Below, one piece after another: positions 1 through 11,247 of a stretch of 64,000 nucleotides of DNA. How positions within the stretch are numbered: position 1 is the first letter of the stretch; each line of letters starts with the position of its first letter. Source of the DNA: Calliphora vicina (Eukaryota > Arthropoda > Insecta > Diptera > Calliphoridae); assembly GCF_958450345.1 (NCBI RefSeq), contig NW_027052658.1, positions 62,001-126,000 of the forward strand. Reading direction: 5' to 3'. The position numbers and the translations under genes were made by a program. The notes beneath the pieces were generated by a model, which saw only the letters and a list, made by a program, of their open reading frames with translations, searched no databases and had not been told where the DNA came from.

Positions 1-512
1 CTTACTGTCTTACTGTCTTACTGTCTTACTGTCTTACTGTCTTACTGTATTACTGTCTTACTGTCTTACTATCTTACTGTCTTACTGTATTACTGTCTAA
101 CTATCTAACTATCTTACTGTCTTACTGTCTTACTGTCTTACTGTCTTACTGTCTTACTCTCTTACTCTCTTACTGTCTTACTGTATTACTGTCTTACTGT
201 CTTACTGTCTTACTGTCTTACTGTCTTACTGTCTTACTGTCTTACTGTCTTACTGTCTTACTGCCTTACTGTCTTACTGTCTTACTGTCTTACTGTCTTA
301 CTGTCTTACTGTCTTACTGTCTTACTGTCTTACTGTCTTACTGTCTTACTGTCTTACTGTCTTACTGTCTTACTGTCTTACTGTCTTACTGTCTTACTGT
401 CTTACTGTCTTACTGTCTTACTGTCTTACTGTCTTACTGTCTTACTGTCTTACTGTCTTACTGTCTTACTATCTTACTATCTTACTATCTTACTATCTTA
501 CTATCTTACTGT
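1..512 (+). repeat. G block plus leader
   Basis: Mostly CTTACTGT, with variants at about 59-120 (CTAACTAT, ATTACTGT) and 150-170 (two C units). Five A units (465-504) and one G unit (505-512) form the leader to the first hinge A. The block is cut by the window edge. Confidence 0.93.
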
Positions 513-740
513 CTTACTCTCTTGCTCTCTGTCGTACTGTCTTACTCTCTTGCTCTCCGTCGTACTGTCTTACTGTCTGTCTTACTGTTTTACTGTCTGT
601 CTTACAGTCTTACTCTCTTACTGTCTCTCTTACTATCTTACTATCTTTCTCTCTTACCCTCTTACTCTCTTACTATCATTATCTCTTACCCTCTGTCTTA
701 CTCTCTTACTATCATTATCTCTTACCCTCTGTCTTACTCT
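513..740 (+). repeat. Hinge A copy 1
   Basis: This 228-bp segment holds two CTTGCTCT elements followed by CTGTCGTACTGT and CCGTCGTACTGT, then CTTACAGT, CTTTCTCT, CTTACCCT and two tandem copies of a 36-bp element containing CATTATCTCTTACCCTCTGT. It lies directly before an A block. Confidence 0.92.
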
Positions 741-2499
741 CTTACTATCTTACTATCTTACTATCTTACTATCTTACTATCTTACTATCTTACTATCTTA
801 CTATCTTACTATCTTACTATCTTACTATCTTACTATCTTACTATCTTACTATCTTACTATCTTACTATCTTACTATCTTACTATCTTACTATCTTACTAT
901 CTTACTATCTTACTATCTTACTATCTTACTATCTTACTATCTTACTATCTTACTATCTTACTATCTTACTATCTTACTATCTTACTATCTTACTATCTTA
1001 CTATCTTACTATCTTACTATCTTACTATCTTACTATCTTACTATCTTACTATCTTACTATCTTACTATCTTACTATCTTACTATCTTACTATCTTACTAT
1101 CTTACTATCTTACTATCTTACTATCTTACTATCTTACTATCTTACTATCTTACTATCTTACTATCTTACTATCTTACTATCTTACTATCTTACTATCTTA
1201 CTATCTTACTATCTTACTATCTTACTATCTTACTATCTTACTTTCTTACTATCTTACTATCTTACTATCTTACTATCTTACTATCTTACTATCTTACTAT
1301 CTTACTATCTTACTATCTTACTATCTTACTATCTTACTATCTTACTATCTTACTATCTTACTATCTTACTATCTTACTATCTTACTATCTTACTATCTTA
1401 CTATCTTACTATCTTACTATCTTACTATCTTACTATCTTACTATCTTACTATCTTACTATCTTACTATCTTACTATCTTACTATCTTACTATCTTACTAT
1501 CTTACTATCTTACTATCTTACTATCTTACTATCTTACTATCTTACTATCTTACTATCTTACTATCTTACTATCTTACTATCTTACTATCTTACTATCTTA
1601 CTATCTTACTATCTTACTATCTTACTATCTTACTATCTTACTATCTTACTATCTTACTATCTTACTATCTTACTATCTTACTATCTTACTATCTTACTAT
1701 CTTACTATCTTACTATCTTACTATCTTACTATCTTACTATCTTACTATCTTACTATCTTACTATCTTACTATCTTACTATCTTACTATCTTACTATCTTA
1801 CTATCTTACTATCTTACTATCTTACTATCTTACTATCTTACTATCTTACTATCTTACTATCTTACTATCTTACTATCTTACTATCTTACTATCTTACTAT
1901 CTTACTATCTTACTATCTTACTATCTTACTACCTTACTATCTTACTATCTTACTATCTTACTATCTTACTATCTTACTACCTTACTATCTTACTATCTTA
2001 CTATCTTACTATCTTACTATCTTACTATCTTACTATCTTACTATCTTACTATCTTACTTCTTACTATCTTACTATCTTACTATCTTACTATCTTACTATC
2101 TTACTATCTTACTATCTTACTATCTTACTATCTTACTATCTTACTATCTTACTATCTTACTATCTTACTATCTTACTATCTTACTATCTTACTATCTTAC
2201 TATCTTACTATCTTACTATCTTACTATCTTACTATCTTACTATCTTACTATCTTACTATCTTACTATCTTACTATCTTACTATCTTACTATCTTACTATC
2301 TTACTATCTTACTATCTTACTATCTTACTATCTTACTATCTTACTATCTTACTATCTTACTATCTTACTATCTTACTATCTTACTATCTTACTATCTTAC
2401 TATCTTACTATCTTACTATCTTACTATCTTACTATCTTACTATCTTACTATCTTACTATCTTACTATCTTACTATCTTACTATCTTACTATCTTACTAT
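741..2499 (+). repeat. A block 1, about 220 CTTACTAT units
   Basis: Near-perfect CTTACTAT. One 7-bp unit (CTTACTT) occurs at 2053-2059, and there are single changes at about 1240 (CTTACTTT), 1930 and 1980 (CTTACTAC). The + strand contains no G. Confidence 0.96.
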
Positions 2500-2659
2500 C
2501 TTACTCTCTTACTCTCTGACTCTCTTACTTTCTTACTCTCTTACTCTCTTACTGTCTTACTCTCTTACTCTCTTACTTTCTTACTCTCTTACTGTCTTAC
2601 TCTCTTACTCTCTTACTCTCTTTATATCTTACTCTCTTACGATCTTGCTCTCTTGCTCT
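2500..2659 (+). repeat. Ramp 1 (mixed C units)
   Basis: Twenty 8-bp units, mainly CTTACTCT with CTTACTTT, single G units and one CTGACTCT. It ends with CTTTATAT, CTTACGAT and two CTTGCTCT. It links A block 1 to the next G block, and similar ramps follow A blocks 3, 4 and 7. Confidence 0.9.
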
Positions 2660-3179
2660 CTTACTGTCTTACTGTCTTACTGTCTTACTGTCTTACTGTC
2701 TTACTGTCTTATTGTCTTATTGTCTTACTGTCTTACTGTCTTACTGTCTTACTGTCTTACTGTCTTACTGTCTTACTGTCTTACTGTCTTACTGTCTTAC
2801 TGTCTTTCTGTCTTACTGTCTTACTGTCTTACTGTCTTACTGTCTTACTGTCTTACTGTCTTACTGTCTTACTGTCTTACTGTCTTACTGTCTTACTGTC
2901 TTACTGTCTTACTGTCTTACTGTCTTACTGTCTTACTGTCTTACTGTCTTACTGTCTTACTGTCTTACTGTCTTACTGTCTTACTGTCTTACTGTCTTAC
3001 TGTCTTACTGTCTTACTGTCTTACTGTATTACTGTCTTACTGTCTTACTGTCTTACTGTCTTACTGTCTTACTGTCTTACTGTCTTACTGTCTTACTGTC
3101 TTACTGTCTTACTGTCTTACTGTCTTACTGTCTTACTGTCTTACTGTCTTACTGTCTTACTATCTTACTATCTTACTGT
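2660..3179 (+). repeat. G block plus leader
   Basis: Sixty-two G units (2660-3155) with a few variants (CTTATTGT twice, CTTTCTGT, ATTACTGT), then two A units and one G unit before the first hinge B. Confidence 0.94.
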
Positions 3180-3338
3180 CTTACTCTCTTGCTCTCTGTC
3201 GTACTGTCTTACTGTCTGTCTTACTGTCTACTGTCTTACAGTCTTACTCTCTCACTCTCTTACTGTCTCTCTTACTCTCTTACTATCTTTCTCTCTTACC
3301 CTCTTACTCTCATACTATCATTATCTCTTACCCTCTGT
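3180..3338 (+). repeat. Hinge B copy 1
   Basis: This 159-bp hinge has one CTTGCTCT/GTCGTACTGT element (hinge A has two), a 7-bp CTACTGT, CTTACAGT, CTCACTCT, CTTTCTCT and CATACTAT, and a single CATTATCTCTTACCCTCTGT. It is followed by C units, not A units. Confidence 0.91.
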
Positions 3339-3600
3339 CTTACTCTCTTACTCTCTTACTCACTTACTCACTTACTCACTTACTCTCTTACTCTCTTACT
3401 CTCTTACTCTCTTACTCTCTTACTCTCTTACTCTCTTACTCTCTTACTCTCTTACTCTCTTACTCTCTTACTCTCTTACTCTCTTACTCTCTTACTATCT
3501 TACTCTCTTACTCTCTTACTCTCGTACTCTCTTACTCTCTTACTCTCTTACTCTCTTACTCTCTTACTCTCTTACTCTCTTTCTTACTGTCGTACTATGT
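3339..3600 (+). repeat. C block with exit motif
   Basis: Thirty C units (3339-3578). Three CTTACTCA units lie near the start and one CTCGTACTCT-type change near 3520. It closes with CTTTCTTACTGT and CGTACTATGT. The latter holds one of the few ATG triplets in the left half. Confidence 0.92.
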
Positions 3601-3840
3601 CTTACTGTCTTTCTGTATTACTGTCTTACTGTCTTGCTGTCTTACTGTCTTACTGTCTTACTGTCTTACTGTCTTACTGTCTTACTGTCTTACTGTCTTA
3701 CTGTCTTACTGTCTTACTGTCTTACTGTCTTACTGTCTTACTGTCTTACTGTCTTACTGTCTTACTGTCTTACTGTCTTACTGTCTTACTGTCTTACTGT
3801 CTTACTGTCTTACTGTCTTACTATCTTACTATCTTACTGT
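3601..3840 (+). repeat. G block plus leader
   Basis: Twenty-seven G units, the first few degenerate (CTTTCTGT, ATTACTGT, CTTGCTGT), then two A units and one G unit leading into hinge B. Confidence 0.92.
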
Positions 3841-3999
3841 CTTACTCTCTTGCTCTCTGTCGTACTGTCTTACTGTCTGTCTTACCGTCTACTGTCTTAC
3901 AGTCTTACTCTCTCACTCTCTTACTGTCTCTCTTACTCTCTTACTATCTTTCTCTCTTACCCTCTTACTCTCATACTATCATTATCTCTTACCCTCTGT
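3841..3999 (+). repeat. Hinge B copy 2
   Basis: A 159-bp copy, the same length as hinge B copy 1. It differs by single bases, such as CTTACCGT before CTACTGT. Confidence 0.91.
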
Positions 4000-4187
4000 C
4001 TTACTCTCTTACTCTCTTACTCTCTTACTCTCTTACTCTCTTACTCTCTTACTCTCTTACTCTCTTACTCTCTTACTCTCTTACTCTCTTACTCTCTTAC
4101 TCTCTTACTCTCTTACTCTCTTACTCTCTTACTCTCTTACTCTCTTACTCTATTACTCTCTTACTCTCTTACTCTCTTTCTTACTGT
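4000..4187 (+). repeat. C block with short exit
   Basis: Twenty-two C units with one ATTACTCT, closed by CTTTCTTACTGT. The CGTACTGT half of the exit is absent. Confidence 0.91.
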
Positions 4188-5035
4188 CTTACTGTCTTAC
4201 TGTCTTACTGTCTTACTGTCTTACTGTCTTACTGTCTTACTGTCTTACTGTCTTACTGTCTTACTGTCTTACTGTCTTACTGTCTTACTGTCTTACTGTC
4301 TTACTGTCTTACTGTCTTACTGTCTTACTGTCTTACTGTCTTACTGTCTTACTGTCTTACTGTCTTACTGTCTTACTGTCTTACTGTCTTACTGTCTTAC
4401 TGTCTTACTGTCTTACTGTCTTACTGTCTTACTGTCTTACTGTATTACTGTCTTACTATCTTACTATCTTACTGTCTTACTGTATTACTGTATTACTGTC
4501 TTACTATCTTACTATCTTACTGTCTTACTGTCTTACTGTCTTATTGTCTTATTGTCTTACTGTCTTACTGTCTTACTGTCTTACTGTCTTACTGTCTTAC
4601 TGTCTTACTGTCTTACTGTCTTACTGTCTTACTGTCTTACTGTCTTACTGTCTTACTGTCTTACTGTCTTACTGTCTTACTGTCTTACTCTCTTACTCTC
4701 TTACTGTCTTACTCTCTTACTGTCTTACTGTATTACTGTATTATTGTCTTACTGTCTTACTGTCTTACTGTCTTACTGTCTTACTGTCTTACTGTCTTAC
4801 TGTCTTACTGTCTTACTGTCTTACTGTCTTACTGTCTTACTGTCTTACTGTCTTACTGTCTTACTGTCTTACTGTCTTACTGTCTTACTGTCTTACTGTC
4901 TTACTGTCTTACTGTCTTACTGTCTTACTGTCTTACTGTCTTACTGTCTTACTGTCTTACTGTCTTACTGTCTTACTGTCTTACTGTCTTACTGTCTTAC
5001 TGTCTTACTATCTTACTATCTTACTATCTTACTGT
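4188..5035 (+). repeat. G block plus leader
   Basis: One hundred and two units in perfect 8-bp register. The mixed patches at about 4441-4560 (ATTACTGT, A units, CTTATTGT) and 4686-4750 (C units, ATTATTGT) look like partial conversion. Three A units and one G unit form the leader. Confidence 0.93.
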
Positions 5036-5263
5036 CTTACTCTCTTGCTCTCTGTCGTACTGTCTTACTCTCTTGCTCTCCGTCGTACTGTCTTACTGTC
5101 TGTCTTACTGTTTTACTGTCTGTCTTACAGTCTTACTCTCTTACTGTCTCTCTTACTATCTTTCTCTCTTACCCTCTTACCCTCTTACTCTCTTACTATC
5201 ATTATCTCTTACCCTCTGTCTTACTCTCTTACTATCATTATCTCTTACCCTCTGTCTTACTCT
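5036..5263 (+). repeat. Hinge A copy 2
   Basis: 228 bp, the same length as copy 1. One CTTACTAT is replaced by an extra CTTACCCT in the middle. It contains both 36-bp elements. Confidence 0.92.
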
Positions 5264-7063
5264 CTTACTATCTTACTATCTTACTATCTTACTATCTTAC
5301 TATCTTACTATCTTACTATCTTACTATCTTACTATCTTACTATCTTACTATCTTACTATCTTACTATCTTACTATCTTACTATCTTACTATCTTACTATC
5401 TTACTATCTTACTATCTTACTATCTTACTATCTTACTATCTTACTATCTTACTATCTTACTATCTTACTATCTTACTATCTTACTATCTTACTATCTTAC
5501 TATCTTACTATCTTACTATCTTACTATCTTACTATCTTACTATCTTACTATCTTACTATCTTACTATCTTACTATCTTACTATCTTACTATCTTACTATC
5601 TTACTATCTTACTATCTTACTATCTTACTATCTTACTATCTTACTATCTTACTATCTTACTATCTTACTATCTTACTATCTTACTATCTTACTATCTTAC
5701 TATCTTACTATCTTACTATCTTACTATCTTACTATCTTACTATCTTACTATCTTACTATCTTACTATCTTACTATCTTACTATCTTACTATCTTACTATC
5801 TTACTATCTTACTATCTTACTATCTTACTATCTTACTATCTTACTATCTTACTATCTTACTATCTTACTATCTTACTATCTTACTATCTTACTATCTTAC
5901 TATCTTACTATCTTACTATCTTACTATCTTACTATCTTACTATCTTACTATCTTACTATCTTACTATCTTACTATCTTACTATCTTACTATCTTACTATC
6001 TTACTATCTTACTATCTTACTATCTTACTATCTTACTATCTTACTATCTTACTATCTTACTATCTTACTATCTTACTATCTTACTATCTTACTATCTTAC
6101 TATCTTACTATCTTACTATCTTACTATCTTACTATCTTACTATCTTACTATCTTACTATCTTACTATCTTACTATCTTACTATATTACTATCTTACTATC
6201 TTACTATCTTACTATCTTACTATCTTACTATCTTACTATCTTACTATATTACCATCTTACTATCTTACTATCTTACTATCTTACTATCTTACTATCTTAC
6301 TATCTTACTATCTTACTATCTTACTATCTTACTATCTTACTATCTTACTATCTTACTATCTTACTGTCTTACTATCTTACTATCTTACTATCTTACTATC
6401 TTACTATCTTACTATCTTACTATCTTACTATCTTACTATCTTACTATCTTACTATCTTACTATCTTACTATCTTACTATCTTACTATCTTACTATCTTAC
6501 TATCTTACTATCTTACTATCTTACTATCTTACTATCTTACTATCTTACTATCTTACTATCTTACTATCTTACTATCTTACTATCTTACTATCTTACTATC
6601 TTACTATCTTACTATCTTACTATCTTACTATATTACTATATTACTATCTTACTATCTTACTATCTTACTATCTTACTATCTTACTATCTTACTATCTTAC
6701 TATCTTACTATCTTACTATCTTACTATCTTACTATCTTACTATCTTACTATCTTACTATCTTACTATCTTACTATCTTACTATCTTACTATCTTACTATC
6801 TTACTATCTTACTATCTTACTATCTTACTATCTTACTATCTTACTATCTTACTATCTTACTATCTTACTATCTTACTATCTTACTATCTTACTATCTTAC
6901 TATCTTACTATCTTACTATCTTACTATCTTACTATCTTACTATCTTACTATCTTACTATCTTACTATCTTACTATCTTACTATCTTACTATCTTACTATC
7001 TTACTATCTTACTATCTTACTATCTTACTATCTTACTATCTTACTATCTTACTATCTTACTAT
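5264..7063 (+). repeat. A block 2, 225 CTTACTAT units
   Basis: 1,800 bp, exactly 225 units with no length change. Point variants include ATTACTAT (about 6183, 6247, 6630-6645), a CTTACCAT-like change near 6250, and a single G unit near 6362. Confidence 0.96.
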
Positions 7064-7637
7064 CTTACTCTCTTACTCTCTTACTCTCTTACTCTCTTAA
7101 TCTCTTACTCTCTTACTTTCTTACTCTCTTACTTTCTTACTCTCTTACTGTCTTACTCTCTTACTCTCTTACTCTCTTACTCTCTTACTCTCTTACTCTC
7201 TTACTCTCTTACTCTCTTACTCTCTTACTCTCTTACTCTCTTACTCTCTTACTCTCTTACTCTCTTACTCTCTTACTCTCTTACTCTCTTACTCTCTTAC
7301 TCTCTTACTCTCTTACTCTCTTACTCTCTTACTCTCTTACTCTCTTACTCTCTTACTCTCTTACTCTCTTACTCTCTTACTCTCTTACTCTCTTACTCTC
7401 TTACTCTCTTACTCTCTTACTCTCTTACTCTCTTACTCTCTTACTCTCTTACTCTCTTACTCTCTTACTCTCTTACTCTCTTACTCTCTTACTCTCTTAC
7501 TCTCTTACTCTCTTACTCTCTTACTCTCTTACTCTCTTACTCTCTTACTCTCTTACTCTCTTACTCTCTTACTCTCTTACTCTCTTACTCTCTTACTCTC
7601 TTACTCTCTTACTCTCTTACTCTCTTACTCTCTTACT
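7064..7637 (+). repeat. C block after A block 2
   Basis: About 71 C units. The first few include CTTAATCT, CTTACTTT and one G unit, resembling a short ramp. The rest is nearly pure CTTACTCT. It ends with a 6-bp CTTACT unit (7632-7637) joined to G units. Confidence 0.95.
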
Positions 7638-8181
7638 CTTACTGTCTTACTGTCTTACTGTCTTACTGTCTTACTGTCTTACTGTCTTACTGTCTTACTG
7701 TCTTACTGTCTTACTGTCTTACTGTCTTACTGTCTTACTGTCTTACTGTCTTACTGTCTTACTGTCTTACTGTCTTACTGTCTTACTGTCTTACTGTCTT
7801 ACTGTCTTACTGTCTTACTGTCTTACTGTCTTACAGTCTTACTCTCTTACTGTCTTACTGTCTTGCTCTCTGTCGTACTGTCTTACTGTCTGTCTTACAG
7901 TCTTACTGTCTTACTGTCTTACTGTCTTACTGTCTTACTGTCTTACTGTCTTACTGTCTTACTGTCTTACTGTCTTACTGTCTTACTGTATTACTGTCTT
8001 ACTGTCTTACTGTCTTACTGTCTTACTGTCTTACTGTCTTACTGTCTTACTGTCTTACTGTCTTACTGTCTTACTGTCTTACTGTCTTACTGTCTTACTG
8101 TCTTACTGTCTTACTGTCTTACTGTCTTACTGTCTTACTGTCTTACTGTCTTACTGTCTTACTCTCTTACTGTCTTACTGT
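7638..8181 (+). repeat. G block split by a mini-hinge
   Basis: CTTACTGT units on both sides of a 40-bp hinge remnant at 7862-7901, with isolated C units at the hinge-like ends (about 7840 and 8160). No A-unit leader is present. Confidence 0.92.
7862..7901 (+). repeat. Mini-hinge remnant
   Basis: Only CTTGCTCT, CTGTCGTACTGT, CTTACTGT, CTGT and CTTACAGT are left. It looks like a hinge B reduced by internal deletion and is flanked by G units on both sides. Confidence 0.8.
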
Positions 8182-8332
8182 CTTGCTCTCTGTCGTACTG
8201 TCTTACTGTCTGTCTTACTGTCTACTGTCTTACAGTCTTACTCTCTCACTCTCTTACTGTCTCTCTTACACTCTTACTATCTTTCTCTCTTACCCTCTTA
8301 CTCTCATACTATCATTATCTCTTACCCTCTGT
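8182..8332 (+). repeat. Hinge B copy 3
   Basis: 151 bp from CTTGCTCT, equal to the full hinge B without its first C unit. CTTACACT replaces CTTACTCT in the middle. G units precede it in place of a leader. Confidence 0.9.
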
Positions 8333-8592
8333 CTTACTCTCTTACTCTATTACTCTCTTACTCTCTTACTCTCTTACTCTCTTACTCTCTTACTCTCTTA
8401 CTCTCTTACTCTCTTACTCTCTTACTCTCTTACTCTCTTACTCTCTTACTCTCTTACTCTCTTACTCTCTTACTCTATTACTCTCTTACTCTCTTACTCT
8501 CTTACTCTCTTTCTTACTTTCTTACTGTCGTACTGTCTTACTATCTTACTATCTTACTATCTTACTATCTTACTATCTTACTATCTTACTGT
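8333..8592 (+). repeat. C block, exit and 6-unit A leader
   Basis: C units (two ATTACTCT) to about 8508, an exit altered to CTTTCTTACTTT, then CTTACTGT and CGTACTGT. Exactly six A units (8537-8584) and one G unit follow. There is no G block between exit and leader here. Confidence 0.91.
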
Positions 8593-8743
8593 CTTACTCT
8601 CTTGCTCTCTGTCGTACTGTCTTACTGTCTGTCTTACTGTCTACTGTCTTACAGTCTTACTCTCTCACTCTCTTACTGTCTCTCTTACTATCTTTCTCTC
8701 TTTCCCTCTTACTCTCATACTATCATTATCTCTTACCCTCTGT
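8593..8743 (+). repeat. Hinge B copy 4
   Basis: 151 bp. One 8-bp unit is missing in the middle compared with copies 1 and 2, and CTTACCCT is changed to CTTTCCCT. Confidence 0.9.
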
Positions 8744-8923
8744 CTTACTCTCTTACTCTATTACTCTCTTACTATCTTACGCTCTTACTCTCTTACTCTC
8801 TTATTCTCGTACTCTCTTACTCTCTTACTCTCTTACTCTCTTACTCTCTTACTCTATTACTCTCTTATTCTCTTACTCTCTTACTCTCTTTCTTACTGTC
8901 TTACTGTCGTACTGTCGTACTGT
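8744..8923 (+). repeat. C block, degenerate, with doubled exit
   Basis: C units with CTTACGCT, CTTATTCT, CGTACTCT and ATTACTCT variants. The exit is CTTTCTTACTGT, CTTACTGT, then two CGTACTGT. Confidence 0.9.
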
Positions 8924-9075
8924 CTTACTGTCTTACTGTCTTACTGTCTTACTGTCTTACTGTCTTACTGTCTTACTGTCTTACTGTCTTACTGTCTTAC
9001 TGTCTTACTGTCTTACTGTCTTACTGTCTTACTGTCTTACTGTCTTACTATCTTACTATCTTACTATCTTACTGT
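8924..9075 (+). repeat. G block plus leader
   Basis: Fifteen G units, three A units and one G unit. Confidence 0.92.
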
Positions 9076-9234
9076 CTTACTCTCTTGCTCTCTGTCGTAC
9101 TGTCTTACTGTCTCTCTTACTGTCTACTGTCTTACAGTCTTACTCTCTCACTCTCTTACTGTCTCTCTTACTCTCTTACTATCTTTCTCTCTTACCCTCT
9201 TACTCTCATACTATCATTATCTCTTACCCTCTGT
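9076..9234 (+). repeat. Hinge B copy 5
   Basis: Full-length 159 bp. CTCT replaces CTGT after the first GTCGTACTGT part. Confidence 0.91.
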
Positions 9235-9478
9235 CTTACTCTCTTACTCTCTTACTCTCTTACTCTCTTACTCTCTTACTCTCTTACTCTCTTACTCTCT
9301 TACTCTCTTACTCTCTTACTCTCTTACTCTCTTACTCTCTTACTCTCTTACTCTCTTACTCTCTTACTCTCTTACTCTCTTACTCTCTTACTCTCTTACT
9401 CTCTTACTCTCTTACTCTCTTACTCTCTTTCTTACTGTCTTACTGTCTTACTGTCTTACTGTCTTACTGTCTTACTGT
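9235..9478 (+). repeat. C block, short exit, five G units
   Basis: Twenty-four C units without visible variants, CTTTCTTACTGT, then five G units that run directly into the 11-bp array. Confidence 0.93.
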
Positions 9479-9995
9479 CTTACTGTTGTCTTACTGTTGT
9501 CTTACTGTTGTCTTACTGTTGTCTTACTGTTGTCTTACTGTTGTCTTACTGTTGTCTTACTGTTGTCTTACTGTTGTCTTACTGTTGTCTTACTGTTGTC
9601 TTACTGTTGTCTTACTGTTGTCTTACTGTTGTCTTACTGTTGTCTTACTGTTGTCTTACTGTTGTCTTACTGTTGTCTTACTGTTGTCTTACTGTTGTCT
9701 TACTGTTGTCTTACTGTTGTCTTACTGTTGTCTTACTGTTGTCTTACTGTTGTCTTACTGTTGTCTTACTGTTGTCTTACTGTTGTCTTACTGTTGTCTT
9801 ACTGTTGTCTTACTGTTGTCTTACTGTTGTCTTACTGTTGTCTTACTGTTGTCTTACTGTTGTCTTACTGTTGTCTTACTGTTGTCTTACTGTTGTCTTA
9901 CTGTTGTCTTACTGTTGTCTTACTGTTGTCTTACTGTTGTCTTACTGTTGTCTTACTGTTGTCTTACTGTTGTCTTACTGTTGTCTTACTGTTGT
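9479..9995 (+). repeat. 11-bp array, 47 copies of CTTACTGTTGT
   Basis: 517 bp, exactly 47 x 11, with no variant seen. The unit is CTTACTGT plus an extra TGT, so it most simply arose by a 3-bp duplication within a G unit and then amplified. G units flank it on both sides. Confidence 0.96.
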
Positions 9996-11019
9996 CTTAC
10001 TGTCTTACTGTCTTACTGTCTTACTGTCTTACTGTCTTACTGTCTTACTGTCTTACTGTCTTACTGTCTTACTGTCTTACTGTCTTACTGTCTTACTGTC
10101 TTACTGTCTTACTGTCTTACTGTCTTACTGTCTTACTGTCTTACTGTCTTACTGTCTTACTGTCTTACTGTCTTACTGTCTTACTGTCATACTGTCTTAC
10201 TGTCTTACTGTCTTACTGTCTTACTGTCTTACTGTCTTACTGTCTTACTGTCTTACTGTCTTACTGTCTTACTGTCTTACTGTCTTACTGTCTTACTGTC
10301 TTACTGTCTTACTGTCTTACTGTCTTACTGTCTTACTGTCTTACTGTCTTACTGTCTTACTGTCTTACTGTCTTACTGTCTTACTGTCTTACTGTCTTAC
10401 TGTCTTACTGTCTTACTGTCTTACTGTCTTACTGTCTTACTGTCTTACTGTCTTACTGTCTTACTGTCTTACTGTCTTACTGTCTTACTGTCTTACTGTC
10501 TTACTGTCTTACTGTCTTACTGTCTTACTGTCTTACTGTCTTACTGTCTTACTGTATTACTGTATTACTATCTTACTGTCTTACTGTCTTACTGTCTTAC
10601 TGTCTTACTGTCTTACTGTCTCACTCTCTTACTCTCTTAATCTCTTACTGTCTTACTGTCTTACTGTATTACTGTCTTACTGTCTTACTGTCTTACTGTC
10701 TTACTGTCTTACTGTCTTACTGTCTTACTGTCTTACTGTCTTACTGTCTTACTGTCTTACTGTCTTACTGTCTTACTGTCTTACTGTCTTACTTTCTTAC
10801 TGTCTTACTGTCTTACTGTCTTACTGTCTTACTGTCTTACTGTCTTACTGTCTTACTGTCTTACTGTCTTACTGTCTTACTGTCTTACTGTCTTACTGTC
10901 TTACTGTCTTACTGTCTTACTGTCTTACTGTCTTACTGTCTAACTGTCTTACTGTCTTACTGTCTTACTGTCTTACTGTCTTACTGTCTTACTATCTTAC
11001 TATCTTACTATCTTACTGT
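9996..11019 (+). repeat. G block plus leader
   Basis: G units to 10987 (992 bp). A variant patch at about 10548-10650 holds ATTACTGT, an A unit, CTCACTCT, C units and CTTAATCT; a similar patch follows the second 11-bp array. Three A units and one G unit lead to hinge A. Confidence 0.93.
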
Positions 11020-11247
11020 CTTACTCTCTTGCTCTCTGTCGTACTGTCTTACTCTCTTGCTCTCCGTCGTACTGTCTTACTGTCTGTCTTACTGTTTTAC
11101 TGTCTGTCTTACAGTCTTACTCTCTTACTGTCTCTCTTACTATCTTACTATCTTTCTCTCTTACCCTCTTACTCTCTTACTATCATTATCTCTTACCCTC
11201 TGTCTTACTCTCTTACTATCATTATCTCTTACCCTCTGTCTTACTCT
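11020..11247 (+). repeat. Hinge A copy 3
   Basis: 228 bp, same layout as copy 1, including both 36-bp elements. Confidence 0.92.

Noticed and set aside
2610..2632. TATA-like CTTTATAT in ramps (also near 13724, 16897, 29822)
   Set aside because: It is one variant 8-bp unit in a fixed place of the ramp. No gene follows and no other promoter element is seen.
3591..3600. ATG in CGTACTATGT as a gene start
   Set aside because: It opens only satellite frames, has no upstream signal, and recurs as part of the exit motif at 17829, 17839, 30687 and 30697.
9479..9995. CRISPR-like repeat array
   Set aside because: The units are 11 bp in direct tandem with no spacers.
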